DNA of 9,277 nt from Victivallaceae bacterium (lineage in GTDB: Bacteria; Verrucomicrobiota; Lentisphaeria; Victivallales; Victivallaceae), in assembly GCA_028698975.1 (NCBI GenBank), contig JAQVVK010000080.1, forward strand, positions 1-9,277. The letters are read 5' to 3'. Numbering within the stretch: the stretch's first letter is position 1; every line of letters begins with the position of its first letter. This document shows positions 1-7,121 of the stretch, piece by piece. Below the pieces are notes generated by a model. That model was not told the DNA's origin, did no database searches, and saw only the letters and a list, made by a program, of their open reading frames with translations. The position numbers and the translations under genes were made by a program.

Positions 1-1808
1 GTCTCGGCCCGGGTATTCTGACACAGCGCGTTGATCGTGAGCGAAATATTCAGCGGTATGTCCGATCCGAACGGGTTGGTGCTGCCAAACAACGCCGGGA
101 AGATGTTGAGATCCTTTACCACCGCCGAATTGGACGTTTCTCCGGTAATGGTGGTCGGCACGTCGCGCAGGAACTTGGTCGGCTGGTTAAACGACCATGC
201 CGAATTATTGGTGGTCTTGTTCAATATCGAGCCGGTAGTGGATGTGTTGTTGGAGAGCGACCAGTCAAATCCCAGCTCCTGAATATCGATCTCCGAAATT
301 TCCGCCGTACGGATCTCAACCTGTACCAGCAGATCTTCCAGAGCATCAAGCTTGGTCAAATACTCCTCAATATCACGAATGCACTCGTAAGAAGCATCAT
401 TGATGATGAGTTTGTTTTTAAGCAGGCTGATCTTGGTCTTGCTGCCCACCGGCACGCCGCGGGCGATAAAATATTTGCTTAAAGCACTGTTGCCGACAAC
501 CGGAGCCGCTTTCGGCTCCTCGGCGGAGGCTTCGCCATCCGCTCCGTCCGCGGCCGGAGCCGCCTCGGTGTCGCCGTCACCGGAACCAACTTCACTTTCC
601 AGCCGGCTGAGGAAGTCGCCGCGAATCGTGAATCGGGCCGAGCGATCGGAGCTGCGATCCTGCGCGACCGAAACCGAACCGTCGGCCGCCGCATTCATCA
701 CCAGCCCGGCGTCCTCGCAGATGATCTGCAAGAGATCCAGCATCGAAATACCGGAGAAATCCAGTGTGATCTTGGGCAGCCGCACCTTGTTGGGATCATA
801 TTCTGTTTCGATCAGCACCCCTTCGCGTTCCGGATCGAGCGTTGTGCTCCGGCGGCTCAACATCTTGATCGCCTCGGTGACATCGCTGGCTTCCAGCTTG
901 AAGTTCGGAAACACGATGCGCTCCATTTTAGCGTACACACCGTCTTTCTTGGCTTCCTCGGGCACCCCCGACTGCTGTTTGACCGTCTCGGTGGCGACAA
1001 AGACCGGTTCGCTCCACGACCAGGCGTTGTAGGCCAGCATACCGGCGGCGTCCGCGTCGGAACGCTTGATCGCATAGGTGAAATATTCACGCCAAATGCG
1101 AGCCATCATTTCAATGGCCTCCGGCTGGGCCGGATTCAAAATATAAACCTTTTCCAAGGTCTTACGAGCCTTGTCAAATTTGCGGTTGCGGTAAAACACC
1201 CGCGCCTCCGCCAACAGCTGCTTGATCTGTGCCTCCCGGTTGGCGAGGTCGGTGTCAAACTGCTCCAGCGAAGTCAAGCCGCGCTTTTCTTCGGCCTTCA
1301 TGTGCGCCTGACAACGGGTTATCAGATCGTTGGCGGCTCCGGCATAATCCGGGCAAATGCTTTGCGCATCGGAGGCAAATGTCATCGCCTCGGCAAAACG
1401 CTTGTCGGCCTCCGCGCTCTCCGCCTGATCCATCAGAGATGACGCCCAGGCGCGGCGGAATTCCAGCCGCTCGTCCTGCACGTCCTCAAAACGTGAACGA
1501 GCCACCGGGAAATCAACGCCGGAATTCATTTCACGCAGTTCCTTTTCCAAACTGTCGTAAAGTTTCGACGCCTCTGCGTATTTTTTGTCTTTGGCCAGTC
1601 CTCTGGCCTCCGTCAAAGTTTTGTCCTGATCGGCAAAGCGGCGATCAGACTCGCTGCGCACGCTGTCGCCCAATACACGACTGGACTCCGCGGGGTTTTT
1701 ACGCTGCGGATCAACCGAATCGGCGTCCGCCGCCGCGCAGCACACCGCCACCATCGCGCAGATGACGACCGCTCCGCCTGCCACCAGCTTCCGGGTTACG
1801 ATTTCCAT
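1..1808 (-). CDS. Secretin-family outer-membrane channel protein (PilQ/GspD-like, Amuc_1098 position), C-terminus cut by window
   Basis: The frame is open from an ATG at 1808 to the window edge, giving 602 complete codons without a stop. An AAGGTGG Shine-Dalgarno sequence at 1816-1822 lies 7 bases upstream. Residues 1-28 form a signal peptide (basic start, hydrophobic core, Ala-rich end). Residues about 40-240 are helical and TPR-like, best seen near 200-235 (RVFYRNRKFDKARKTLEKVY). Residues about 300-385 look like the small periplasmic N-domains of secretins, including ITLDFSGISMLDLLQIICED. An acidic, Ala-rich linker follows at about 406-440. At about 492-513 comes the family hallmark VQVEIRTAEISEIDIQELGF, then a Ser/Thr/Asn-rich stretch and the start of the barrel core (LTINALCQNTRAE), where the window ends. 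Secretins form multimeric outer-membrane pores for type IV pili or type II secretion. Its position last in a pilM-N-O-like operon fits a PilQ role. The cargo cannot be told from here. The family call is firm; the pilus-versus-secretion assignment is open. Confidence 0.88.
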   Translation of the reverse strand, partial: MEIVTRKLVAGGAVVICAMVAVCCAAADADSVDPQRKNPAESSRVLGDSVRSESDRRFADQDKTLTEARGLAKDKKYAEASKLYDSLEKELREMNSGVDFPVARSRFEDVQDERLEFRRAWASSLMDQAESAEADKRFAEAMTFASDAQSICPDYAGAANDLITRCQAHMKAEEKRGLTSLEQFDTDLANREAQIKQLLAEARVFYRNRKFDKARKTLEKVYILNPAQPEAIEMMARIWREYFTYAIKRSDADAAGMLAYNAWSWSEPVFVATETVKQQSGVPEEAKKDGVYAKMERIVFPNFKLEASDVTEAIKMLSRRSTTLDPEREGVLIETEYDPNKVRLPKITLDFSGISMLDLLQIICEDAGLVMNAAADGSVSVAQDRSSDRSARFTIRGDFLSRLESEVGSGDGDTEAAPAADGADGEASAEEPKAAPVVGNSALSKYFIARGVPVGSKTKISLLKNKLIINDASYECIRDIEEYLTKLDALEDLLVQVEIRTAEISEIDIQELGFDWSLSNNTSTTGSILNKTTNNSAWSFNQPTKFLRDVPTTITGETSNSAVVKDLNIFPALFGSTNPFGSDIPLNISLTINALCQNTRAE

Positions 1809-1815
1809 GCTCTTT

Positions 1816-1822
1816 CCACCTT
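1816..1822 (-). promoter_or_regulatory. Ribosome binding site of the secretin gene
   Basis: AAGGTGG on the minus strand, one mismatch from AAGGAGG, lies 7 bases before the ATG at 1808. It supports that start, which also gives a proper signal peptide. The 44-base gap to the upstream gene holds no terminator. Confidence 0.6.
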
Positions 1823-1852
1823 GATGTTATTATACTCTGAACTGTAGGATTA

Positions 1853-3157
1853 CTATTTATCGCGCCCAGCCGCTCCGCGGCCGGAGGCAGATTCCTCCGG
1901 TGCAGCAGCTCCCTCGCCGGCAGCGGCCGCCGCCTCCGGCGGCTCATCGACCCGGCGCATATCCGCCGGTATCTTGCCGTCGGTTGTAACCAGCATCTTT
2001 TCACCCTTGGGATCCAATGAGAGATCCACCCCGGCACGGCTGGAAGACAACACATTTTCCAAAAGCACGGTCTTGTGCTCGAGATCAATCTCCTTAACCC
2101 GGTAACGGACCCGATCCTTCTTTTCTCCCTTGTTGCCGCGCATGATAAACACACTGCCCAGACCGCCGATGATTTCGGCGTATTCACCCGACAAACCGGT
2201 GTCGATAAACACCGCCTTGCGATCCGAGGAGTTGACCACTTCGCCAACCTTCATGACCAACTTGTCGGTGCCGCCTACCTCATCAAGATAGATGACCGAA
2301 TCGTCTTTGACTGTCGGCTGACCGTCGGGCGCCGTCGCCGCAACCTCTTTTTGAATCAAGTCCACCTTGGCAATCTTATACTTGCGGCCGTCAATATCAA
2401 TATCTTCGCCAAAAGCATAGTAACGGGTCGTCCACCGGCGAGTGCGTCGATTGTAGTGATTTACCTGGAAGTCGCACTTTTGCGGATCTTTGCTCTTGGT
2501 CACGTCATTGACCGCCATAAAACGCAGCGGCAGAGGCACCGTGGCGATCGTCTTCAAGTAAAGCCGATGCCAGAACGGCGGGTGATCGACCGCGATCTTG
2601 GGGTGAGTACCCTGGAAAATCTCATATACGTTGGAAAATCCGTCCTTGTCAAAATCCCACATCGCATCGTCGGCGTTTTTGGCGTCGAAACCATACTTTT
2701 GCTCGTCAACGTTGGAAATCCCGTCACCGTCGGAGTCGTCGGCGGTGATTTTCCGCATTTTACGCTCGGGCGGCGGCGGAAGCTCCGCCTTGTCCGGGCA
2801 GAACGGACACTTGCGGTTATTGAAATAACTCAAAGGAATCAAACGCTCGCAATGCGGGCAACGGGCAATCTTAAACACCGCCACCAAATCCGAATAATCA
2901 GAATCCGACACCTTGCCGCGTGACGCCGCCGGTGTCCAGTTTTCGGCCGTCAACTGAAACAGCTTATCCTTGACGAAATCCGACTCGTCGGCCTTGTGCT
3001 CCACATAATTGGGCTCACGGGTCGGTATCTGCAAGTCGCGGTCGGTCACCTCGCGCGTCTTGCGGATGATGTCAAGCACATAGATCATCGAGCAGACAAA
3101 AGCCAGCACCAGCGCAAGCAGAATCAGCTTGTCATAATTTTTTTTCAGCAAATCCAA
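1853..3157 (-). CDS. Inner-membrane-anchored periplasmic protein with Cys4 zinc-ribbon-like knuckles and two EF-hand-like calcium loops (Amuc_1099/PilP position)
   Basis: This 434-residue protein starts at a TTG (3157) with a perfect GGAGG 6 bases upstream. Residues 11-31 are one membrane helix after a basic start, so the rest should be periplasmic. A Cys4 pair follows, CPHC (100-103) and CPFC (117-120), spaced like a zinc ribbon. Next are two loops fitting the 12-residue EF-hand/thrombospondin-3 pattern D-x-D-x-D-G-x-x-N-x-x-E: residues 141-152 (DSDGDGISNVDE) and 168-179 (DFDKDGFSNVYE). Residues about 205-395 are beta-rich. Two similar units there, KYKIAKVDLIQKEV and RYRVKEIDLEHKTV, recall the small beta domains of PilP/GspC. 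The tail (404-434) is Pro/Ala/Glu-rich and probably disordered. It lies 18 bases after the PilO-like gene and 44 before the secretin, the place of PilP (the inner-membrane link to the secretin) and of Amuc_1099. I do not recognise a named family. Metal binding is inferred from motifs. Confidence 0.85.
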   Translation of the reverse strand: MDLLKKNYDKLILLALVLAFVCSMIYVLDIIRKTREVTDRDLQIPTREPNYVEHKADESDFVKDKLFQLTAENWTPAASRGKVSDSDYSDLVAVFKIARCPHCERLIPLSYFNNRKCPFCPDKAELPPPPERKMRKITADDSDGDGISNVDEQKYGFDAKNADDAMWDFDKDGFSNVYEIFQGTHPKIAVDHPPFWHRLYLKTIATVPLPLRFMAVNDVTKSKDPQKCDFQVNHYNRRTRRWTTRYYAFGEDIDIDGRKYKIAKVDLIQKEVAATAPDGQPTVKDDSVIYLDEVGGTDKLVMKVGEVVNSSDRKAVFIDTGLSGEYAEIIGGLGSVFIMRGNKGEKKDRVRYRVKEIDLEHKTVLLENVLSSSRAGVDLSLDPKGEKMLVTTDGKIPADMRRVDEPPEAAAAAGEGAAAPEESASGRGAAGRDK

Positions 3158-3163
3158 GATGAA

Positions 3164-3168
3164 CCTCC
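3164..3168 (-). promoter_or_regulatory. Strong Shine-Dalgarno sequence deciding a TTG start
   Basis: GGAGG on the minus strand lies in the 18-base gap after the PilO-like gene and 6 bases before the TTG at 3157. No ATG lies in the first residues of the reading frame upstream of the membrane helix, so this site fixes the unusual start codon. Confidence 0.75.
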
Positions 3169-3175
3169 GCTATCC

Positions 3176-4426
3176 TTATCTGCCACCGGCCAGCGTGATA
3201 TAATCCACGCAAATGACCGCCTTGCATTCCTCGCCCAACCCGATCGCCACGTCTCCGTAACTCGGCCTCTGATAAAATGGCAGCTTCTTAAGCATTTCCG
3301 CCCGCTGCGCCTCACGCTTTTCTTTGGCCGCCCGCTCTTCCTCAAGTTTCTTGGCCGCCTCCTTGTCGGCAGGCACTCCGCCAGCTTCACGAGCAGGCGC
3401 GACCTCGTCCTTGCCGTCACCGCCCGTCTTGATCGCATCGTCGTCAAACAACGGCTGCGCGTCATCGCGCATGGCATACAGCGAAACCGTTTTGACCACA
3501 AACATCCGGCGCGGAGTCGATATACTGTCGATCAACCGCACCAGATTGCGGATCGAAGCCATCGTACCTACAACTTCAAAAGCATAACGATACTTGCGGA
3601 AACTACCGCTTTCCGTGCCGCCCAGTGCGCCGATCCTGAAATCGGACAAGGTCGTGACTCCGGAAGCCCCGATGCGACGCACCAGCTCGCCAATAATGTC
3701 AAGCTGCGTGGCCACCAGCTGAAAATCGCCGACATTGGTCGGCAACCCCGCCGCGGAAAATGTGAAATACCCGACCGCGGGAGGATCGATCACCACCCCT
3801 TTGTCGGACAGCAATTTACGCAACGACTCGGTGTATTCCTCCGTGTAGGCGGCCAGATTACCCGGATCGCCATCCATATCACGCGGCGCACCCAGCTGCG
3901 CGAACAACGTCTCACGCGACGCGGTTTCCCGGTCGAGCGGCTCCTGAGATATTTTGCCGTATTCCGCCTTAAATGCCGCCAAGGCCGCATCCCAGTTGGA
4001 ATAACGCTTTGTGAACTGCTCCATGAAGAATTTACGCTGGTCGGGAGTCTTGCGCAACTGCCACTCCTTAAGAAACTCCTCCGTGAACTTTACCCGGTCG
4101 ACCGGCTTGTCATCGGCATCACGCAACGTACTGAAAAATGCCGCCACCGCCGGCTCCGCCGGGTTGCCGAACTGATCGGCCAGCTCCGACGCCGCCTTGT
4201 TATAAAGCTCTATGTCGCTTTTGAGGCGCGGGATATTGCCCTCCACCGGCGCGATCGGCTCGTCGATCAACCTCTTGATCTCACCGCGAAAACTGTCGAT
4301 GTCCGTGATGTACTGCGACATCTGCGTATGCTCGACCACCGCCAGCACCGCCAGCGCCGCCGCCGCGACTACGGCGATCACGATCACAACGAACAACGTT
4401 ATATTGTTTTTGACGATCCTGTTCAC
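3176..4426 (-). CDS. Amuc_1100-like / PilO-like inner-membrane protein
   Basis: This 416-residue protein starts at a GTG (4426) with GGAGA 6 bases upstream. Residues 9-31 form one membrane helix after a short basic start. A heptad-like helical stretch (about 35-85) follows, as in PilO. The periplasmic core has two alpha-beta units: FQLVATQLDIIGELVRRIGA (236-255) leading to a strand, and YRYAFEVVGTMASIRNLVRL (279-298) followed by a strand at 308-317. From memory, this order resembles Amuc_1100 of Akkermansia (LGFELKAINSLVNKLAECGL, then MPLEIAFQGDRESVLKAMNA), whose published fold is PilO/PilN-like. Amuc_1100 has about 317 residues; the extra length here is a helical, charged region at about 90-205 and a Lys/Glu-rich helix at 353-381. 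It begins 12 bases after pilMN. The expected role is a periplasmic partner of the PilN part in the alignment complex. Any host-signalling role like that reported for Amuc_1100 is not supported here. Confidence 0.82.
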   Translation of the reverse strand: MNRIVKNNITLFVVIVIAVVAAAALAVLAVVEHTQMSQYITDIDSFRGEIKRLIDEPIAPVEGNIPRLKSDIELYNKAASELADQFGNPAEPAVAAFFSTLRDADDKPVDRVKFTEEFLKEWQLRKTPDQRKFFMEQFTKRYSNWDAALAAFKAEYGKISQEPLDRETASRETLFAQLGAPRDMDGDPGNLAAYTEEYTESLRKLLSDKGVVIDPPAVGYFTFSAAGLPTNVGDFQLVATQLDIIGELVRRIGASGVTTLSDFRIGALGGTESGSFRKYRYAFEVVGTMASIRNLVRLIDSISTPRRMFVVKTVSLYAMRDDAQPLFDDDAIKTGGDGKDEVAPAREAGGVPADKEAAKKLEEERAAKEKREAQRAEMLKKLPFYQRPSYGDVAIGLGEECKAVICVDYITLAGGR

Positions 4427-4432
4427 TATTGT

Positions 4433-4437
4433 TCTCC
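4433..4437 (-). promoter_or_regulatory. Shine-Dalgarno sequence deciding a GTG start
   Basis: GGAGA on the minus strand lies in the 12-base gap directly after the TAG of pilMN and 6 bases before the GTG at 4426. The closeness of stop, site and start suggests translational coupling of the PilMN fusion and the PilO-like protein. Confidence 0.65.
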
Positions 4438-4438
4438 G

Positions 4439-6292
4439 CTATTTCCTGATCGGATTCCGCAGCTTGATCTTCAACTCAAAAGAGGTGAGGTTCAACGCCC
4501 CGGTATTGGGTTTGTATTTTACGATACACTCGGAAGGCACCTCAAAATACTTTGACGCCTTGAGCTTTGCAATCAAATCCTGCTCCTGCTGATTGTCTTT
4601 ATCATCGGTCATAAGCGTATAACCGACCAAACGCAGACCGTTGATCTCGCCGGATTTTACCGCCTCGGACGCCAAAACCGAACTGGGTGCCTTTTCCTGA
4701 GGCTTATCCTGCTGCTCGTTTTGACGCCGGCCGCGGCGACCGCCAAACATGAACTCCTGCGGAGGCTCCGGGCGATTGTCCGCCGGCTGAGCCACCGGTT
4801 CCGCCGCCGGCCCGGTACCCTCCACCGCGACCAGCCACATCGTATTGGGTATCATGCCCTGAAGCTCATTAAGCATATCCGTCCACTGGTTGCGCTCGTC
4901 AAGGTGCGCCCGAAACGACTGATAACGCGCCTTGGCTCCGTCAAGATCCTTTACCAGACGCTTGACCTCCTCCGACTTGGCCGAGGTCGATTTTACACTG
5001 TCTCCGACCCGCTCCACCCGGACCTGGTCGAACCGCATACGTTTGCTCACACCGACCGTAAAGATGGCCAGACAGACCACCAGCAGCAACGCCGAGATAT
5101 AAAGATAAGGCTTCTTGCGATCCAATTCACGCTGACTGCGTATCGACGGCGGAATCAGCGATATCCCGATCGGACAGTCGGTGACGTTGCGGAAACTTTC
5201 ACCGATCAGCTCCTGAAACATCGGAGCCACCGTCTGAAGCTCCTCCTTGTCAACCCCGTCACCGATCACCACCGCTCCGAAAGTATTGAGGTACTCGACC
5301 GGAAGACGAAGTTTTTCCTGGAAGAAATCGGTCATATACATCATCGTGGAGCAACCGCCCGACAAAAGCACCCGGGTCGGCGCATTGCCGCCGTGCTGGG
5401 CGCGCCAGACGTTGATCGAGCGGCTCACCTCGCCGTGCAGACGGGTCATAACGTTACGCGAAATCTTGGAAATCGTCGCCGCCACCGCCGACTCCGGCTC
5501 CTCGTAGGCACCGCCAAGCGCAACAAAACCGTGGCGCAACTTAAGCTCCTCGGCCTCCTCGGTCGAAATCGAATATTCTTTGGCCACCAGACTGGTGATG
5601 GAGTCGCCAGCGATCGGTATGTTGCGCATGAAAATACGGTTGTGATCGGCGATCACCAAACTCGAACCGCGCCCGCCGATGTTAAGCATCAGCACGCATT
5701 CATCAGGCCGGCACTGCGAACTGCCGCGCGCCGCGTTATACAACGCCGTCGGCGCTATCTCGACCGAAAGTATCTCGCGACCGGAATCCTCTATCACATC
5801 GGTATAACGGGTGATCTGGTCGGTTTTCACCGCCACAAACAACGCCTCGTATTCTTCGTGATTCTCGGTGGTCTCAAGCTTGGTGCCGTCTTCCTGCTCC
5901 TCAACGCGCTGATCCTGCCACGAGTGCAAAAGCAACTGATAATCCCAAACCACCTCGCTCATCGCGTAAGGCACCGTCTGCCTTGCTTCATACTCGACCA
6001 CCCGGCCGATCGCCCCGGTATTGCCCATAAGAGGCGGCAACTTGCTCAAACGCGAAAACGCCATCCGTCCCGACAGCGAAAGACGCACATGGGTCGCACT
6101 GAACCCGTGCTCGGCCAGCATCGACCGGTAGGCCAGCGCAAAGGCCGCCCCGTTGTCGTCATCGGGCTCGTCAAATCGCTGAAATGCGAATTTCGTCAGC
6201 GTCACACCACCGCCGGCGGGAAAAGTGAATTCCGCCATCTTCAGATTGTCGCCGCCGACGTCGATTGCTAAGATCGTGTTCTCTTTTGCCAT
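4439..6292 (-). CDS. pilM: PilM-PilN fusion (GspL-like architecture), Amuc_1101 position
   Basis: This 617-residue protein joins two parts. Residues 1-390 are PilM, an actin-like ATPase-fold protein of the cytoplasmic ring: phosphate-1 loop AIDVGGDNLKMAEF (9-22), the PilM-typical PYAMSEVVWDYQ (108-119), phosphate-2 loop LNIGGRGSSLVIAD (203-216) then IPIAGDSIT (225-233), and adenosine motif VLLSGG (308-313). A membrane helix (395-415) follows, then a coiled coil (about 423-466) and a PilN-like periplasmic domain (ELQGMIPNTMWLVAVEG, 476-492). A Pro/Gln/Arg-rich loop with GGRRGRR (about 496-540) splits it from the C-terminal ferredoxin-like half (INGLRLVGYTL, then LIAKLKASKYFEV, ending LTSFELKIKLR). 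Type II GspL has the same PilM-plus-PilN layout; in classical type IV pili they are separate genes. The ATG at 6292 has only a weak Shine-Dalgarno sequence, but it sits just before the phosphate-1 strand as in the family. The fused architecture is clear; whether ATP is bound or hydrolysed is unknown. Confidence 0.92.
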   Translation of the reverse strand: MAKENTILAIDVGGDNLKMAEFTFPAGGGVTLTKFAFQRFDEPDDDNGAAFALAYRSMLAEHGFSATHVRLSLSGRMAFSRLSKLPPLMGNTGAIGRVVEYEARQTVPYAMSEVVWDYQLLLHSWQDQRVEEQEDGTKLETTENHEEYEALFVAVKTDQITRYTDVIEDSGREILSVEIAPTALYNAARGSSQCRPDECVLMLNIGGRGSSLVIADHNRIFMRNIPIAGDSITSLVAKEYSISTEEAEELKLRHGFVALGGAYEEPESAVAATISKISRNVMTRLHGEVSRSINVWRAQHGGNAPTRVLLSGGCSTMMYMTDFFQEKLRLPVEYLNTFGAVVIGDGVDKEELQTVAPMFQELIGESFRNVTDCPIGISLIPPSIRSQRELDRKKPYLYISALLLVVCLAIFTVGVSKRMRFDQVRVERVGDSVKSTSAKSEEVKRLVKDLDGAKARYQSFRAHLDERNQWTDMLNELQGMIPNTMWLVAVEGTGPAAEPVAQPADNRPEPPQEFMFGGRRGRRQNEQQDKPQEKAPSSVLASEAVKSGEINGLRLVGYTLMTDDKDNQQEQDLIAKLKASKYFEVPSECIVKYKPNTGALNLTSFELKIKLRNPIRK

Positions 6293-6317
6293 TTTTGCCG
6301 ATTTATCCGCTGTTCCA

Positions 6318-6333
6318 GCCGGGCAGTCCCGGC
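6318..6333 (-). other. Perfect intercistronic stem-loop before pilMN
   Basis: GCCGGG and CCCGGC flank a 4-base loop (ACTG) in the 48-base gap between the exported-protein gene and pilMN. There is no T-tract after it, so it is not a standard terminator. It could stabilise or define the end of the upstream message, or tune translation of pilMN, whose own ribosome site is weak. Confidence 0.5.
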
Positions 6334-6340
6334 ATGATTG

Positions 6341-7090
6341 TTATTGCTTGGCCGCCCGTTGCTTAATCAGATCAAACTTATCCGGTTGAATCAACCCCCA
6401 AGGAGTCTCCGAGCGCGGAAGCACCGAGCCCGGCAGCCGAATAAGGTTCTTTATGGAGTCAAGCCGTTCAAATTCCTTTTTCGTGTCACCATCGGTCTTG
6501 GAGCCGTAGAAATGCTCGCCTATTACCGCTCCCGCGCTGTTGACAAACGTCACCTCGACCGAAATATCACGGGTGGTCAGCTTGCCGGTAAGCGTGTTCT
6601 TGTAAAGATGACGGTCAAGCAACTGCGGAGGTATGAACATCGTCGCAATATGCTTCTTGTTATCGCGTGCGATCGTCTGAAACATCGTCTCGCCGTCAAA
6701 TAACACCGTGATCTGGTCTCTGCTATCAGCCGGAGGCGTAACCTTTTTGGTGGCAGCCGTCTTTTTATCGGAGTCTATGCTCTTGTTCTTTTCACTGGCT
6801 CGAATGGGGGAAGAAATCAGCACCCGCATCTTCATGGTGACATCGTCAATCCAGGCGTTTTTGGCCCGGGCATATGTATCCGGATAATACTCGACTTCAA
6901 GCAGAAGCCACGAATTGATGAAACTTACGGTGCCGGAAACCGCCACCGAAGATTCGCGGAAAGCCGGCGCGTCCACAAAACGCGGCGTCACCTTTATCTT
7001 GGTAAAGATGTCGTTGCCAGCCTTGTCCGCCGCAATAACGGACATCGGCAACAACACCGCCGCACATATGATTTTTTGAAAACGCGTCAT
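6341..7090 (-). CDS. Small exported protein of the pilus-like cluster (Amuc_1102 position), function unknown
   Basis: This 249-residue protein starts at an ATG (7090), with an AAAGG-type site about 12 bases upstream. Residues 1-20 or 1-21 are a typical Sec signal peptide ending SVIAA. No other membrane helix is visible, so it is probably periplasmic or surface-exposed. The mature part looks beta-rich: alternating hydrophobic strands at about 31-36, 48-68, 83-92, 126-142 and 175-190. A Lys/Ser/Thr-rich, probably flexible stretch at 97-122 separates two halves. The end has a helical segment (KKEFERLDSIKNLI, 204-217) and a Pro-rich LPRSETPWG (224-232). It lies 31 bases after secG and 48 before pilMN, the place Amuc_1102 has in Akkermansia. 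I recognise no catalytic motif and no class III pilin leader, so it is not an obvious pilin. The link to the pilus-like complex rests on gene order; assignment to a family is tentative. Confidence 0.8.
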   Translation of the reverse strand: MTRFQKIICAAVLLPMSVIAADKAGNDIFTKIKVTPRFVDAPAFRESSVAVSGTVSFINSWLLLEVEYYPDTYARAKNAWIDDVTMKMRVLISSPIRASEKNKSIDSDKKTAATKKVTPPADSRDQITVLFDGETMFQTIARDNKKHIATMFIPPQLLDRHLYKNTLTGKLTTRDISVEVTFVNSAGAVIGEHFYGSKTDGDTKKEFERLDSIKNLIRLPGSVLPRSETPWGLIQPDKFDLIKQRAAKQ

Positions 7091-7121
7091 CTGCTTTCGC
7101 CTTTATTGCGTTGCGTTCCGA

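Noticed and set aside
1735..1760. Lipobox in the secretin signal peptide (VAVCCAAA)
   Set aside because: The residue before either Cys is Val or Cys, not Gly, Ala or Ser, so cleavage by the ordinary signal peptidase at an Ala-rich site is likelier.
2996..6271. Long plus-strand open frames opposite the pilus-like genes (2996-4555 and 4721-6271, over 500 codons each)
   Set aside because: They lie antisense to genes with clear family motifs, are rich in Arg, His and Leu as expected from the complement of GC-rich codons, and show no domain, signal peptide or ribosome site.
6341..7090. The 249-residue exported protein as a pilin
   Set aside because: It has a standard Sec signal peptide and lacks the Gly-Phe-Thr-x-x-x-Glu leader boundary of type IV pilins.
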